From positions 56,411-62,724 of the forward strand of contig KL568537.1 of assembly GCA_000715605.1 (NCBI GenBank): 6,314 nucleotides of DNA, in the 5' to 3' direction. The notes below the pieces were generated by a model. The model did no database searches, was not told where the DNA came from, and saw only the letters and a program-made list of their open reading frames with translations. Each line of letters starts with the position of its first letter. Position 1 is the first letter of the stretch. Positions 1 through 5,809 of the stretch are shown piece after piece. This DNA is from Streptomyces speibonae (lineage in GTDB: Bacteria; Actinomycetota; Actinomycetes; Streptomycetales; Streptomycetaceae). The translations under genes and the position numbers were made by a program.

Positions 1-941
1 TCGCCGACGGTCGCCGAGCGGCGCACCGGCAGCCCCAGCTCCCCCGCCTTGGCCGTGGCCTCCGTGTCGAGGTCGTAGAGGACCTCCATGTGGTCGGAGA
101 CGAAGCCGATGGGAGCCATCACCACGGCCGGAACCCCGGCGGCGTGCCGCTCCTCGAGGTGGTCGCAGATGTCGGGCTCCAGCCAGGGGATGTGCGGGGC
201 GCCCGAGCGGGACTGGTAGACGAGCTGCCAGGGCCGGTCGACGCCGGTGCGCTCCCGTACGGCGTCGGCGATCAGCCGGGCCACGTCGAGGTGCTGCGCG
301 ACGTACGCACCGCCGTCGCCGTGGTCCTCGACGGGACCGGATGTGTCCGCGGCAGCGGTCGGGATGGAGTGGGTGCAGAAGGCGATGTGCGCGCCGTCCC
401 GCACCTCCTCGGGGAGGTCCTCGAGCGACCGGACCACGCCGTCGGCCATGGGCTCCAGGAAACCGGGATGGTTGAAGTAGTGCCGCAGCTTGTCGACCTT
501 CGGCAGCTCCAGGCCCTCCGCCTCCAGGGCGGCGAGGGCGTCGGCCAGGTTCTCGCGGTACTGGCGGCAGCCGGAGTACGAGGCGTAGGCGCTGGTGGCG
601 AGGACCAGGATGCGGCGGCGGCCGTCCTGGACCATCTCGCGCAGCGTGTCGGTGAGGTACGGCGCCCAGTTGCGGTTGCCCCAGTAGACCGGCAGGTCCA
701 GGCCGTGCTCCGCGAAGTCCTTGCGCAGCGCGTCCAGCAGGGCGCGGTTCTGGTCGTTGATGGGGCTGACCCCGCCGAAGAGGAAGTAGTGCTCGCCGAC
801 CTCCTTGAGGCGTTCCCTGGGGATGCCTCGCCCGCGGGTCACGTTCTCCAGGAACGGGACCACGTCGTCCGGGCCCTCCGGGCCGCCGAAGGAGAGCAGG
901 AGCAGAGCGTCATAAGGACTGGCGTCGAGCACGTCTGGCAT
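1..941 (-). CDS. hemH: Ferrochelatase (actinobacterial coproporphyrin III ferrochelatase type), C-terminus outside window
   Basis: Inserts ferrous iron into a porphyrin late in haem synthesis. In actinobacteria the established substrate is coproporphyrin III (enzyme also called CpfC), and the enzyme is cytosolic. The reading frame stays open from the ATG at 941 to the window edge, giving 313 residues, so perhaps 60 are missing if the usual length near 375 applies. Family marks: N-terminal [19 protein letters not shown] (residues about 13-31), [12 protein letters not shown] (85-96), [10 protein letters not shown] (115-124), the FCTHSIP motif with the metal-site His191, YQSRSGAP (242-249), and [15 protein letters not shown] with the conserved Glu286. 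Cys125 may match a cysteine ligand of the [2Fe-2S] cluster known in some actinobacterial ferrochelatases; the C-terminal ligands lie outside the window. A GGGAGG Shine-Dalgarno (complement of 950-955) sits 8 nt before the ATG. It is transcribed divergently from the MFS gene. The identification is secure; the exact porphyrin substrate is inferred from phylum. Confidence 0.95.
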   Translation of the reverse strand, partial: MPDVLDASPYDALLLLSFGGPEGPDDVVPFLENVTRGRGIPRERLKEVGEHYFLFGGVSPINDQNRALLDALRKDFAEHGLDLPVYWGNRNWAPYLTDTLREMVQDGRRRILVLATSAYASYSGCRQYRENLADALAALEAEGLELPKVDKLRHYFNHPGFLEPMADGVVRSLEDLPEEVRDGAHIAFCTHSIPTAAADTSGPVEDHGDGGAYVAQHLDVARLIADAVRERTGVDRPWQLVYQSRSGAPHIPWLEPDICDHLEERHAAGVPAVVMAPIGFVSDHMEVLYDLDTEATAKAGELGLPVRRSATVG

Positions 942-1087
942 GCCTCGATCCTCCCACTCACCACCGACAGCCGGGACACGGCGGGGGTCCCCGGGCATGC
1001 CCCGGTAAAACGCGGTGCGTCGCGGCCGCTCCCGGCCGTAAGCTGTACCGATTGCGGTCGCATCTTACTGAGACCTCCGGAGTCCCC
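942..1087. promoter_or_regulatory. Divergent promoter region between hemH and the MFS exporter
   Basis: These 146 bp must hold the start signals for both divergent genes. The minus-strand ribosome site for hemH is at 950-955, and GGAG for the MFS gene is at 1079-1082, 5 nt before its GTG. TAAGCT at 1039-1044 fits a TANNNT -10 for the rightward gene, but no TTGAC-like -35 lies 16-18 bp upstream, so I do not assign a promoter. On the minus strand I see no convincing -35/-10 pair. The only clear symmetric element is the palindrome at 991-1005, listed separately. Confidence 0.5.
991..1005. promoter_or_regulatory. Palindrome GGGCATGCCC, possible operator
   Basis: CCGGGCATGCCCCGG contains a perfect 10-bp palindrome, GGGCATGCCC, at 993-1002. 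It can also be read as 5-bp arms CCGGG and CCCGG around CATGC. It lies 50 bp upstream of the hemH start and 83 bp upstream of the MFS start, where an operator controlling either gene could sit. In DNA this rich in G and C, a short GC palindrome can arise by chance. No regulator can be named from the sequence. Confidence 0.3.
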
Positions 1088-2326
1088 GTGCCCAGCCCCT
1101 ATCGCGCCCTGTTCGCCGCACCCGGCAGCAAGGCCTTCTCCGCCGCGGGGTTCATCGGCCGGCTGCCGCTGTCGATGATGGGCATCGGCGTGGTGACGAT
1201 GATCTCCGAGCTGACCGGTCGGTACGGTCTGGCCGGCGCCCTGTCGGCCACGATCGCGCTCTCGGCGGCCCTGGCGGGACCGCAGGTCTCCCGCCTGGTG
1301 GACCAGTACGGGCAGCGCCGGGTGCTGCGCCCGGCGACGCTGCTCTCGCTCGGCGCGGCGGCGGTGCTGCTGTTCGCCGCGCACTACGCGTGGCCGGAAT
1401 GGGTGCTGTTCGCCGCGTGCGTCGGCATCGGCTGCGTGCCGAGCCTCGGTGCGATGATCCGGGCCCGGTGGGCCGCCCTGTACCGGGGCACGCCGCGACT
1501 GCACACCGCGTACTCCTTCGAGTCCGTGGTGGACGAGCTCTGCTTCATCTTCGGGCCGATCGTCTCCATCGGACTGTCCACGGCCTGGTTCCCGGAGGCC
1601 GGCCCGCTGCTCGCCGCGTGCTTCCTGGCGGCCGGGGTCTTCTGGCTGACCTCGCAGCGGGCCACCGAGCCGGCTCCGCATCCGCGCGAGAAGACGGGCG
1701 GCGGCACGGCGCTGCGCAGCGCGGGCCTGCGGGTGCTGGTGGGGACGTTCGTGGCGACGGGCGCGATCTTCGGCGCCGTGGACGTGGTCACCGTGGCCTT
1801 CGCCGAGGAGCGGGGGAACAAGGCCGCGGCCAGCGCGGTGCTCGCGGTGTACGCGCTCGGCTCGTGCGTGGCGGGCGTCGTGTTCGGGCTGCTGCGCTTC
1901 GCGGGGGCGGCGGAACGTCGTTGGCTGCTGGGCGTTTGCGCCATGGCCATGAGTATGATCCCACTCCTACTGGTCGGGAACCTGCCGTTTCTGGCCGTGG
2001 CGCTGTTCGTTGCGGGTCTGTCCATCGCTCCCACGATGATCACGACGATGTCCCTCATCGAAGAGCACGTACCACGCGCGCAGCTCACCGAGGGCATGAC
2101 CTGGGTGAGCACCGGGCTCGCGGTCGGGGTCGCGGTCGGCTCCTCCGTGGCCGGCTGGGTGATCGACGCGGCCGGCGCGCGTGCCGGGTACGGGGTTCCG
2201 GCGGCGGCCGGGGCCGTCGCGGTCGCGGTCGGTTTCCTGGGGTACCGCCGGCTCACGCGGCCGGCTCCGGGTCGGGGAGGCTCCGTTGGGCAGCACGGCG
2301 AGCGCGAGGAACGGCACATGGCGTAA
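1088..2326 (+). CDS. Major facilitator superfamily (MFS) transporter, probable exporter
   Basis: A 412-residue integral membrane protein, the normal length for a 12-helix MFS carrier. Hydrophobic segments alternate with short charged loops along its whole length. MFS motif A appears as GPQVSRLVDQYGQRRVLRP (residues 64-82), in the cytoplasmic loop between helices 2 and 3, with the expected G, D and RR. The acidic membrane stretch YSFESVVDELCFIFGP (142-157) is typical of proton-coupled exporters. A polar linker (about 189-212) separates the two six-helix halves. The start chosen is GTG 1088, because GGAG at 1079-1082 lies 5 nt upstream; an in-frame TTG at 1052 has no ribosome site. Its last 41 nt overlap the start of the oxidase gene. 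The substrate cannot be read from the sequence; drug or sugar efflux are possibilities. Residues 277-329 use unusually many A/T-ending codons for this gene. Confidence 0.9.
   Translation: MPSPYRALFAAPGSKAFSAAGFIGRLPLSMMGIGVVTMISELTGRYGLAGALSATIALSAALAGPQVSRLVDQYGQRRVLRPATLLSLGAAAVLLFAAHYAWPEWVLFAACVGIGCVPSLGAMIRARWAALYRGTPRLHTAYSFESVVDELCFIFGPIVSIGLSTAWFPEAGPLLAACFLAAGVFWLTSQRATEPAPHPREKTGGGTALRSAGLRVLVGTFVATGAIFGAVDVVTVAFAEERGNKAAASAVLAVYALGSCVAGVVFGLLRFAGAAERRWLLGVCAMAMSMIPLLLVGNLPFLAVALFVAGLSIAPTMITTMSLIEEHVPRAQLTEGMTWVSTGLAVGVAVGSSVAGWVIDAAGARAGYGVPAAAGAVAVAVGFLGYRRLTRPAPGRGGSVGQHGEREERHMA
2274..2280 (+). promoter_or_regulatory. Shine-Dalgarno GGGGAGG fixing a TTG start inside the upstream gene
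   Basis: GGGGAGG lies 5 nt before the TTG at 2286, inside the MFS coding sequence. It is the best ribosome site near the oxidase N-terminus and decides the start: there is no in-frame ATG or GTG close to the first conserved residues (GTWRNW), and the next upstream ATG (2181) would add 35 residues of arginine- and proline-rich sequence that is out-of-frame MFS code. Confidence 0.75.
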
Positions 2327-3605
2327 CTGGGGAGGGACCGTCTCCGCCCGCCCCGCGCGGGAGGTCACTCCCGCCTCCGTCGACGAACTGGCCGCCGCCG
2401 TGCGCCGGGCCGCCGAGGACGGCCTGCCGGTGAAGGCCGTCGGCACCGGGCACTCCTTCACCTCGATAGCCGCCACCGACGGCCTGTTGATCCGCCCTCA
2501 ACTGTTGACGGGCATACGGGACATCGACCGCGCGGCCGGCACGGTCACGGTCGAGGCCGGCACGCCGCTCAAGAGACTCAACCTGGCCCTCGCACGGGAG
2601 GGACTGTCGCTGACCAACATGGGCGACATCATGGAGCAGACGGTCTCGGGCGCCACCAGCACCGGCACCCACGGCACGGGCCGCGACTCCGCCTCCATCG
2701 CCGCCCAGATCCGGGGCCTCGAACTGGTCACCGCGGACGGTTCGGTGCTGACCTGCTCCGAGAAGGAGAACCCGGAGGTCTTCGCGGCCGCCCGCATAGG
2801 GCTCGGCGCGCTCGGCGTCATCACGGCGGTAACGTTCGCCGTGGAGCCGGTCTTCCTGCTCACGGCCCGTGAGGAGCCGATGCCGTTCGACCGTGTCTGT
2901 GCCGAGTTCGACCAATTCCACGCGGAGAACGAGCACTTCGAGTTCTATTGGTTTCCGCACACCGGCAACACCAACACCAAGCGCAACAACCGCAGCGCGG
3001 GGCCGGAGCGGCCCGTGCACCCGCTCCGGGGCTGGGTCGACGACGAACTCCTGTCCAACGGGGCGTTCCAGGTGGCCAACTGGGTCGGCCGCGCGGTGCC
3101 CCCGGCCATCCCGGCCATCGCGCGGATATCCAGCAGGGCGCTCTCCGCGCGGACCTACACCGACATTCCATACAAGGTCTTCACCTCGCCGCGCCGGGTG
3201 CGGTTCGTGGAGATGGAATACGCCGTTCCGCGCGAGGCGCTCGTCGAGACGCTGAAGGAGCTGAAGGCGATGGTGGACCGCTCGCCGCTGCGGATCAGCT
3301 TCCCCGTCGAGGTGCGCACCGCGCCGGCCGACGACATCACGCTGTCCACGGCGTCCGGCCGGGACAGCGCGTACGTGGCCGTCCACATGTTCAAGGGGAC
3401 CCCCTATCAGGGGTATTTCACCGCCGCCGAGCGCATCTTCACCGCCCATGAGGGGCGGCCCCACTGGGGGAAGATCCACACGCGGGACGCCGAGTACTTC
3501 TCCCGGGTGTATCCGCGCTTCGGGGAATTCACGGCGCTGCGGGACCGGCTCGATCCGGAACGCCGGTTCCGCAACGACTACTTGCGGAGGGTCCTGGGGA
3601 CATAG
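2286..3605 (+). CDS. FAD-dependent sugar-1,4-lactone oxidase (L-gulono/D-arabinono-lactone oxidase family)
   Basis: A 439-residue VAO-type flavoprotein, normal length for bacterial gulono/arabinono-1,4-lactone oxidases or dehydrogenases, which oxidise an aldono-lactone with oxygen or another acceptor. The N-terminal FAD-binding-4 domain runs roughly over residues 20-190. It has the PVKAVGTGHSFT loop (48-59), whose His56 is the position that carries covalent 8-alpha-histidyl FAD in some relatives, then NMGDIMEQTVSGATSTGTHGTG (111-132), which binds the pyrophosphate, and GLELVTADGS (144-153). The C-terminal ALO domain ends with the diagnostic HWGK (393-396) and LDPERRFRNDYLRRVLG (422-438). No signal peptide or membrane segment is visible, so it is probably cytosolic. 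Start at TTG 2286; the 41-nt overlap with the MFS gene implies co-transcription and coupled translation, suggesting that the exporter handles a substrate or product of this enzyme (inference). The exact substrate is unknown; alditol oxidase-like activity is an alternative. Confidence 0.9.
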   Translation: MGSTASARNGTWRNWGGTVSARPAREVTPASVDELAAAVRRAAEDGLPVKAVGTGHSFTSIAATDGLLIRPQLLTGIRDIDRAAGTVTVEAGTPLKRLNLALAREGLSLTNMGDIMEQTVSGATSTGTHGTGRDSASIAAQIRGLELVTADGSVLTCSEKENPEVFAAARIGLGALGVITAVTFAVEPVFLLTAREEPMPFDRVCAEFDQFHAENEHFEFYWFPHTGNTNTKRNNRSAGPERPVHPLRGWVDDELLSNGAFQVANWVGRAVPPAIPAIARISSRALSARTYTDIPYKVFTSPRRVRFVEMEYAVPREALVETLKELKAMVDRSPLRISFPVEVRTAPADDITLSTASGRDSAYVAVHMFKGTPYQGYFTAAERIFTAHEGRPHWGKIHTRDAEYFSRVYPRFGEFTALRDRLDPERRFRNDYLRRVLGT

Positions 3606-3737
3606 AGGATGCCTTGAGCGGCGCGCCCATCCACGCTCGTGGTCCGAATGGAGTACTGTTGCGAGCCCTGGGTCCGGTCTCCCGTCAGGGTGCTCGGGAC
3701 CTTTGAGGACCGCCGGGAGGGGGGCTAGTTGCACAGG

Positions 3738-3754
3738 GTGACGCAGTTGGTCAC
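3738..3754. promoter_or_regulatory. Inverted repeat GTGAC-N7-GTCAC, possible operator
   Basis: GTGAC (3738-3742) and GTCAC (3750-3754) are perfect 5-bp inverted arms around GCAGTTG. The 17-bp spacing of the whole site suits a dimeric DNA-binding protein, and it sits in the AT-richer patch where a sepH promoter would be expected. It resembles Crp sites loosely, but the spacing does not match the Streptomyces Crp pattern GTG-N6-GNCAC. Chance occurrence cannot be excluded. Confidence 0.3.
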
Positions 3755-3832
3755 TTAGCGTTGCGAATAGGTAACCGTGCCATAACGGCGATCCAGGGCC
3801 CGCGCCCGACACGCCGGGCAACTCGGCAAGGT

Positions 3833-3861
3833 TGTGGCAGGCTGCACCCGGGCAGGCCACA
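3833..3861. repeat. Inverted repeat TGTGGC ... GCCACA in the sepH leader
   Basis: Arms TGTGGC (3833-3838) and GCCACA (3856-3861) are perfect complements across 17 nt, and TGC (3843-3845) can also pair with GCA (3852-3854) inside. If transcribed, this would fold into a stem with an asymmetric internal bulge about 60 nt before the sepH start. It could equally be a protein-binding site in DNA. Function unknown. Confidence 0.3.
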
Positions 3862-3920
3862 CTCGACTAGCGGAAGCAGCGACGCACGTGACGTCGGCAG
3901 GCACCACCCGGGAGGTCCCC

Positions 3921-4970
3921 ATGCCCGAACTGCGTGTCGTGGCCGTCTCGAATGACGGCACACGGCTGGTGCTGAAGGCTGCGGACAGCACGGAGTACAC
4001 GCTTCCGATTGACGAACGGCTCCGCGCCGCCGTGCGCGGCGACCGTCCCCGCCTCGGCCAGATCGAGATCGAGGTGGAGAGCCATCTCCGCCCCCGCGAC
4101 ATCCAGGCGCGTATACGAGCCGGTGCGACCGCGGAAGAGGTCGCCCAGATGGCCGGCATCCCCGTGGACCGCGTGCGCCGCTTCGAGGGCCCGGTCCTCG
4201 CCGAGCGCGCGTTCATGGCCGAGCGCGCCCGCAAGACACCCGTGCGTCGGCCCGGTGAGAACTCCGGGCCCCCGCTCGGCGAGGCGGTCCAGGAGCGGCT
4301 GCTGCTGCGCGGCGCGGAGAAGGACACCGTGCAGTGGGACTCCTGGCGCCGCGACGACGGCACCTGGGAGGTGCTGCTGGTCTACCGCGTGGCGGGTGAA
4401 CCGCACTCGGCGAGCTGGACGTACGACCCGCCGCGGCGGCTGGTCCAGGCCGTCGACGACGAGGCGCGCTCGCTGATCGGCGAGTCCGACGACCTGGCCG
4501 CGCCCGAGCCCAGCTTCCCGTTCGTCCCGCGCATCGCGCGGCTGCCGCGCGACCGCCCGCTGGACCGGCCCGGCGACCGCGAGCGGCCGAGCCTGCCCGC
4601 GCAGGCGTCCGAGCCCGCCGAGGAGTCCACGGCGGTCACGGCCTCGGGCGAGCGCGACTCGCTGACCAGCCTGCTGGAGGCGGTGCCGAGCTTCCGGGGC
4701 GACCTGGTCGTGCCGGAGCGCACGCCCGAGAACGCCCCCGACGAGCCGGATTCCGAGCCCGAGGCGGAGGAGCCGCCGGCCCCCGCGGCCTCGGCCGGTT
4801 CCGCCTACGCGGACGTCCTCATGCCGCGCTCCGTCGGCAGCCACCGGGACCGCCTCGTCGGCTCGACCGACCGTCAGGCCGAGGCGGACGGCGTCCGCCC
4901 GGGCCGCCGCGCGGCGGTACCGAGCTGGGACGAGATCGTCTTCGGCACCCGCCGCAAGAAGCAGGAGTAA
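3921..4970 (+). CDS. sepH: SepH, FtsZ-binding cell division regulator (DUF3071)
   Basis: In Streptomyces and mycobacteria SepH binds FtsZ directly and promotes filament assembly at division septa; it is needed for efficient sporulation septation. This copy has 349 residues. The N-terminal DUF3071 region starts MPELRVVAVSNDGTRLVLKA and includes a helix-turn-helix at about residues 58-88 (ATAEEVAQMAGIPVDRVRRFE), the element shown in family work to contact FtsZ. A second conserved block (about 134-187, QWDSWRRDDGTWEVLLVYR) follows. Residues about 190-330 are a proline- and acid-rich, probably disordered linker. The conserved C-terminal tail, VPSWDEIVFGTRRK (333-346), is intact. ATG 3921 is chosen because GGGAGG (3910-3915) lies 5 nt upstream and the family begins MPELRVV; the frame is open back to a GTG at 3834, but that extension lacks a ribosome site. 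It appears monocistronic, ending in two hairpins. No membrane segment is present. Confidence 0.96.
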   Translation: MPELRVVAVSNDGTRLVLKAADSTEYTLPIDERLRAAVRGDRPRLGQIEIEVESHLRPRDIQARIRAGATAEEVAQMAGIPVDRVRRFEGPVLAERAFMAERARKTPVRRPGENSGPPLGEAVQERLLLRGAEKDTVQWDSWRRDDGTWEVLLVYRVAGEPHSASWTYDPPRRLVQAVDDEARSLIGESDDLAAPEPSFPFVPRIARLPRDRPLDRPGDRERPSLPAQASEPAEESTAVTASGERDSLTSLLEAVPSFRGDLVVPERTPENAPDEPDSEPEAEEPPAPAASAGSAYADVLMPRSVGSHRDRLVGSTDRQAEADGVRPGRRAAVPSWDEIVFGTRRKKQE

Positions 4971-4972
4971 CC

Positions 4973-4993
4973 GTCCGGGCGACCCGCCCGGAC
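4973..4993 (+). terminator. sepH terminator hairpin 1
   Basis: A perfect 9-bp stem, GTCCGGGCG (4973-4981) with CGCCCGGAC (4985-4993), around a 3-nt ACC loop, beginning 3 nt after the sepH stop codon. There is no U-tract, which is normal for Streptomyces terminators. The loop is tight, so the terminal pair may open. Confidence 0.7.
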
Positions 4994-5007
4994 ACACGCT
5001 CACCGAT

Positions 5008-5035
5008 GGGGCGCCCCACTCGAGGGGCGCCTCTT
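5008..5035 (+). terminator. sepH terminator hairpin 2
   Basis: GGGGCGCCCC (5008-5017) pairs with GGGGCGCCTC (5024-5033) over 10 positions, with one G-U wobble, around the 6-nt loop ACTCGA, and is followed by TT. In the plus-strand transcript all ten positions pair, whereas the reverse transcript has an A-C mismatch at the wobble, so the element fits rightward termination better. It backs up the hairpin at 4973-4993. Confidence 0.75.
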
Positions 5036-5223
5036 CGCGCCGCGCCAGAAGCTCCCCGCGTCCGCCGACGCCCGACGGCATCATCTCCGAAAGGCCGCCG
5101 CCCGCGCGCCGTGCTGTGCATCCCCCGCCGCCGGACGAGCACCGCGCGCAGCCGTGCGCGCGGAGACCGCCGACTGCGCCCGCGCCACATCCGCCCGGCC
5201 GCGCAGAACAAGCCCTGGGCGGA

Positions 5224-5430
5224 GCGAGCACCGCGCGGGGCGCCCGCGCACAGAGCGACGGCCCGCCTCGCGGCATCAATTCCGCGCGGGCACGAGTCAC
5301 GCAGCACTACTGCGGGTCCGGGCCCACCGCCGGCCAGGCGCTCCGGACGCGACGACCACTCCGACGCACACTGTCAGCAACCCGCTTGCGGTGCCGCCGG
5401 AACGCCGGCGTCGTCGGCGCCCTCGACGCC
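5224..5430. repeat. Direct repeat copy A (diverged duplicate of 5593-5809)
   Basis: Two blocks identical to the sulfurtransferase 3' region occur in the same order and at nearly the same spacing. A 19-bp block (GCGAGCACCGCGCGGGGCG) at 5224-5242 matches 5593-5611. A 21-bp block at 5307-5327, starting CTACTGCGGG, matches 5678-5698. A third run, CGACCACTCCGAC-like, at 5351-5365 matches 5721-5735. Offsets are 369, 371 and 370 bp. By eye, 5307-5365 and 5678-5735 agree at about 50 of 59 aligned columns with one indel. Between the blocks the similarity is weaker. The left edge may extend a few bases beyond 5224. Confidence 0.8.
5307..5430 (-). pseudogene. Decayed C-terminal fragment of a sulfurtransferase gene
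   Basis: Read leftward, 5430 to about 5330 gives GVEGADDAGVPAAPQAGC-stop-QCASEWSSRPERLAGG. The intact neighbour gives GVSGAHEVLALAVAGIPAALYVGSWSEWSSNPDRPVAVGPDPQ. GV-GA, AG(I/V)PAA and SEWSS(N/R)P(D/E)R line up, while about six residues are missing before AGVPAA, a TGA stop and a short insertion precede SEWSS, and one extra base near 5331 shifts the ending out of frame, although its DNA is identical to the intact gene's final 21 nt. The catalytic cysteine loop is not preserved. It has no start or ribosome site and cannot encode an enzyme. Most likely it is the relic of a partial duplication of the adjacent gene; a relic of an independent paralogue is the alternative. Confidence 0.7.
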
Positions 5431-5567
5431 ATGACGGGTCGCACCACGCGGGATCGCGCACCGACGCAAGCCACAGCCCACCCGCGCGCCGGATCAGCCG
5501 GGCAGGCACCGGGGTGGGACGAGCCCTGCGCGGAACGGGTGTGCACGGAAGCCGCCTGCGCGGCGGG

Positions 5568-5586
5568 CCGGGAGTGCGAGTCCCGG
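5568..5586. other. Short hairpin CCGGGA-N7-TCCCGG
   Basis: A perfect 6-bp stem (5568-5573 with 5581-5586) encloses the 7-nt loop GTGCGAG, ending 6 bp before repeat copy B. Its 7-nt loop recalls a tRNA T-arm, but the loop lacks the TTCRA pattern and no other tRNA arms are present. Function unknown; possibly chance. Confidence 0.25.
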
Positions 5587-5592
5587 GCGGGG

Positions 5593-5809
5593 GCGAGCAC
5601 CGCGCGGGGCGGTTGTGCGTGGAATGCGACGTCCGTGACGGGCCGCGTCCGCTTCGCGTGGGGCGCGCGGCCCGCGGCTACTGCGGGTCCGGGCCCACTG
5701 CCACCGGGCGGTCCGGGTTCGATGACCACTCCGACCAGGAACCTACGTACAGGGCCGCGGGGATGCCCGCGACTGCCAGGGCGAGTACCTCGTGGGCGCC
5801 GGAGACGCC
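5593..5809. repeat. Direct repeat copy B (sulfurtransferase 3' end plus flank)
   Basis: This is the functional partner of copy A at 5224-5430. It covers the last 44 codons of the intact sulfurtransferase gene including the stop, the terminator hairpin, and about 45 bp beyond it. Because it contains working gene sequence, this is the presumed parental copy. Confidence 0.75.
5639..5674 (-). terminator. Sulfurtransferase terminator hairpin
   Basis: A perfect 9-bp inverted repeat, CGGGCCGCG (5639-5647) and CGCGGCCCG (5666-5674), with an 18-nt loop that can itself fold (CGC-TTC-GCG). It begins 3 nt downstream of the sulfurtransferase stop on the minus strand. There is no U-tract. At the matching place in copy A only a 5-bp stem (CGCGG/CCGCG) remains. 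Confidence 0.6.

Larger units (their letters stand above)
3606..3920 (+). promoter_or_regulatory. sepH upstream region (315 bp, no gene seen)
   Basis: No credible coding sequence lies here. The first half (to about 3730) follows the oxidase stop and holds only weak hairpin material: CCACG-CT-CGTGG near 3632, and CTCCCG paired with CGGGAG across a long loop at about 3680-3720. I do not call it a terminator. From 3733 the DNA is less GC-rich (TTGGTCACTTAGCGTTGCGA, then GGTAACCGTGCCATAAC), as expected of a promoter. TTGGTC-17 nt-GGTAAC is one possible -35/-10 pairing, but the match to consensus is poor. Two inverted repeats (3738-3754 and 3833-3861) and a CACGTG at 3885-3890 lie between that stretch and the sepH ribosome site GGGAGG (3910-3915). 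sepH is therefore likely to have its own promoter and a leader of up to about 150 nt. Confidence 0.45.
5034..5677. other. Long non-coding gap between convergent genes
   Basis: About 640 bp separate the sepH terminators from the end of the sulfurtransferase gene, long for convergent Streptomyces genes. Open frames exist on both strands but their products are arginine-, proline- and alanine-rich low-complexity chains with no ribosome sites or recognisable motifs; they reflect composition, not coding. What can be recognised is the diverged repeat copy at 5224-5430, the start of its partner at 5593, a shorter third match to the repeat core (CGAGCACCGCGCG) at 5136-5148, a 6-bp hairpin at 5568-5586, and the leftward terminator at 5639-5674. 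The stretches 5036-5135 and 5431-5567 hold nothing I can identify. Confidence 0.6.

Noticed and set aside
90..1178. 362-codon plus-strand frame over hemH
   Set aside because: It is antisense to the clear ferrochelatase frame and runs through the divergent promoter region.
2107..2250. Internal repeats such as GTCGCGGTCGG within the MFS gene
   Set aside because: They encode repeated Gly-Val-Ala-Val in transmembrane helices with the preferred codons and need no other explanation.
2253..3860. 535-codon open frame on the minus strand opposite the oxidase gene
   Set aside because: It lies almost entirely antisense to a well-supported gene, its product is arginine- and glycine-rich without a family motif, and long antisense frames are expected in very GC-rich DNA.
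3834..3920. Longer sepH start at GTG 3834
   Set aside because: The extra 29 residues are not part of the SepH family as I know it, no ribosome site precedes that GTG, and ATG 3921 has a well-spaced GGGAGG.
3867..5300. 477-codon minus-strand frame opposite sepH and into the gap
   Set aside because: It is a shadow of sepH, with low-complexity composition and no ribosome site. Its first residues fall in repeat copy A, giving a superficial likeness to the matching frame at copy B.
5568..5586. Possible tRNA T-arm
   Set aside because: The loop lacks TTCRA, no acceptor, D or anticodon arm can be built around it, and no 3' CCA context is seen.
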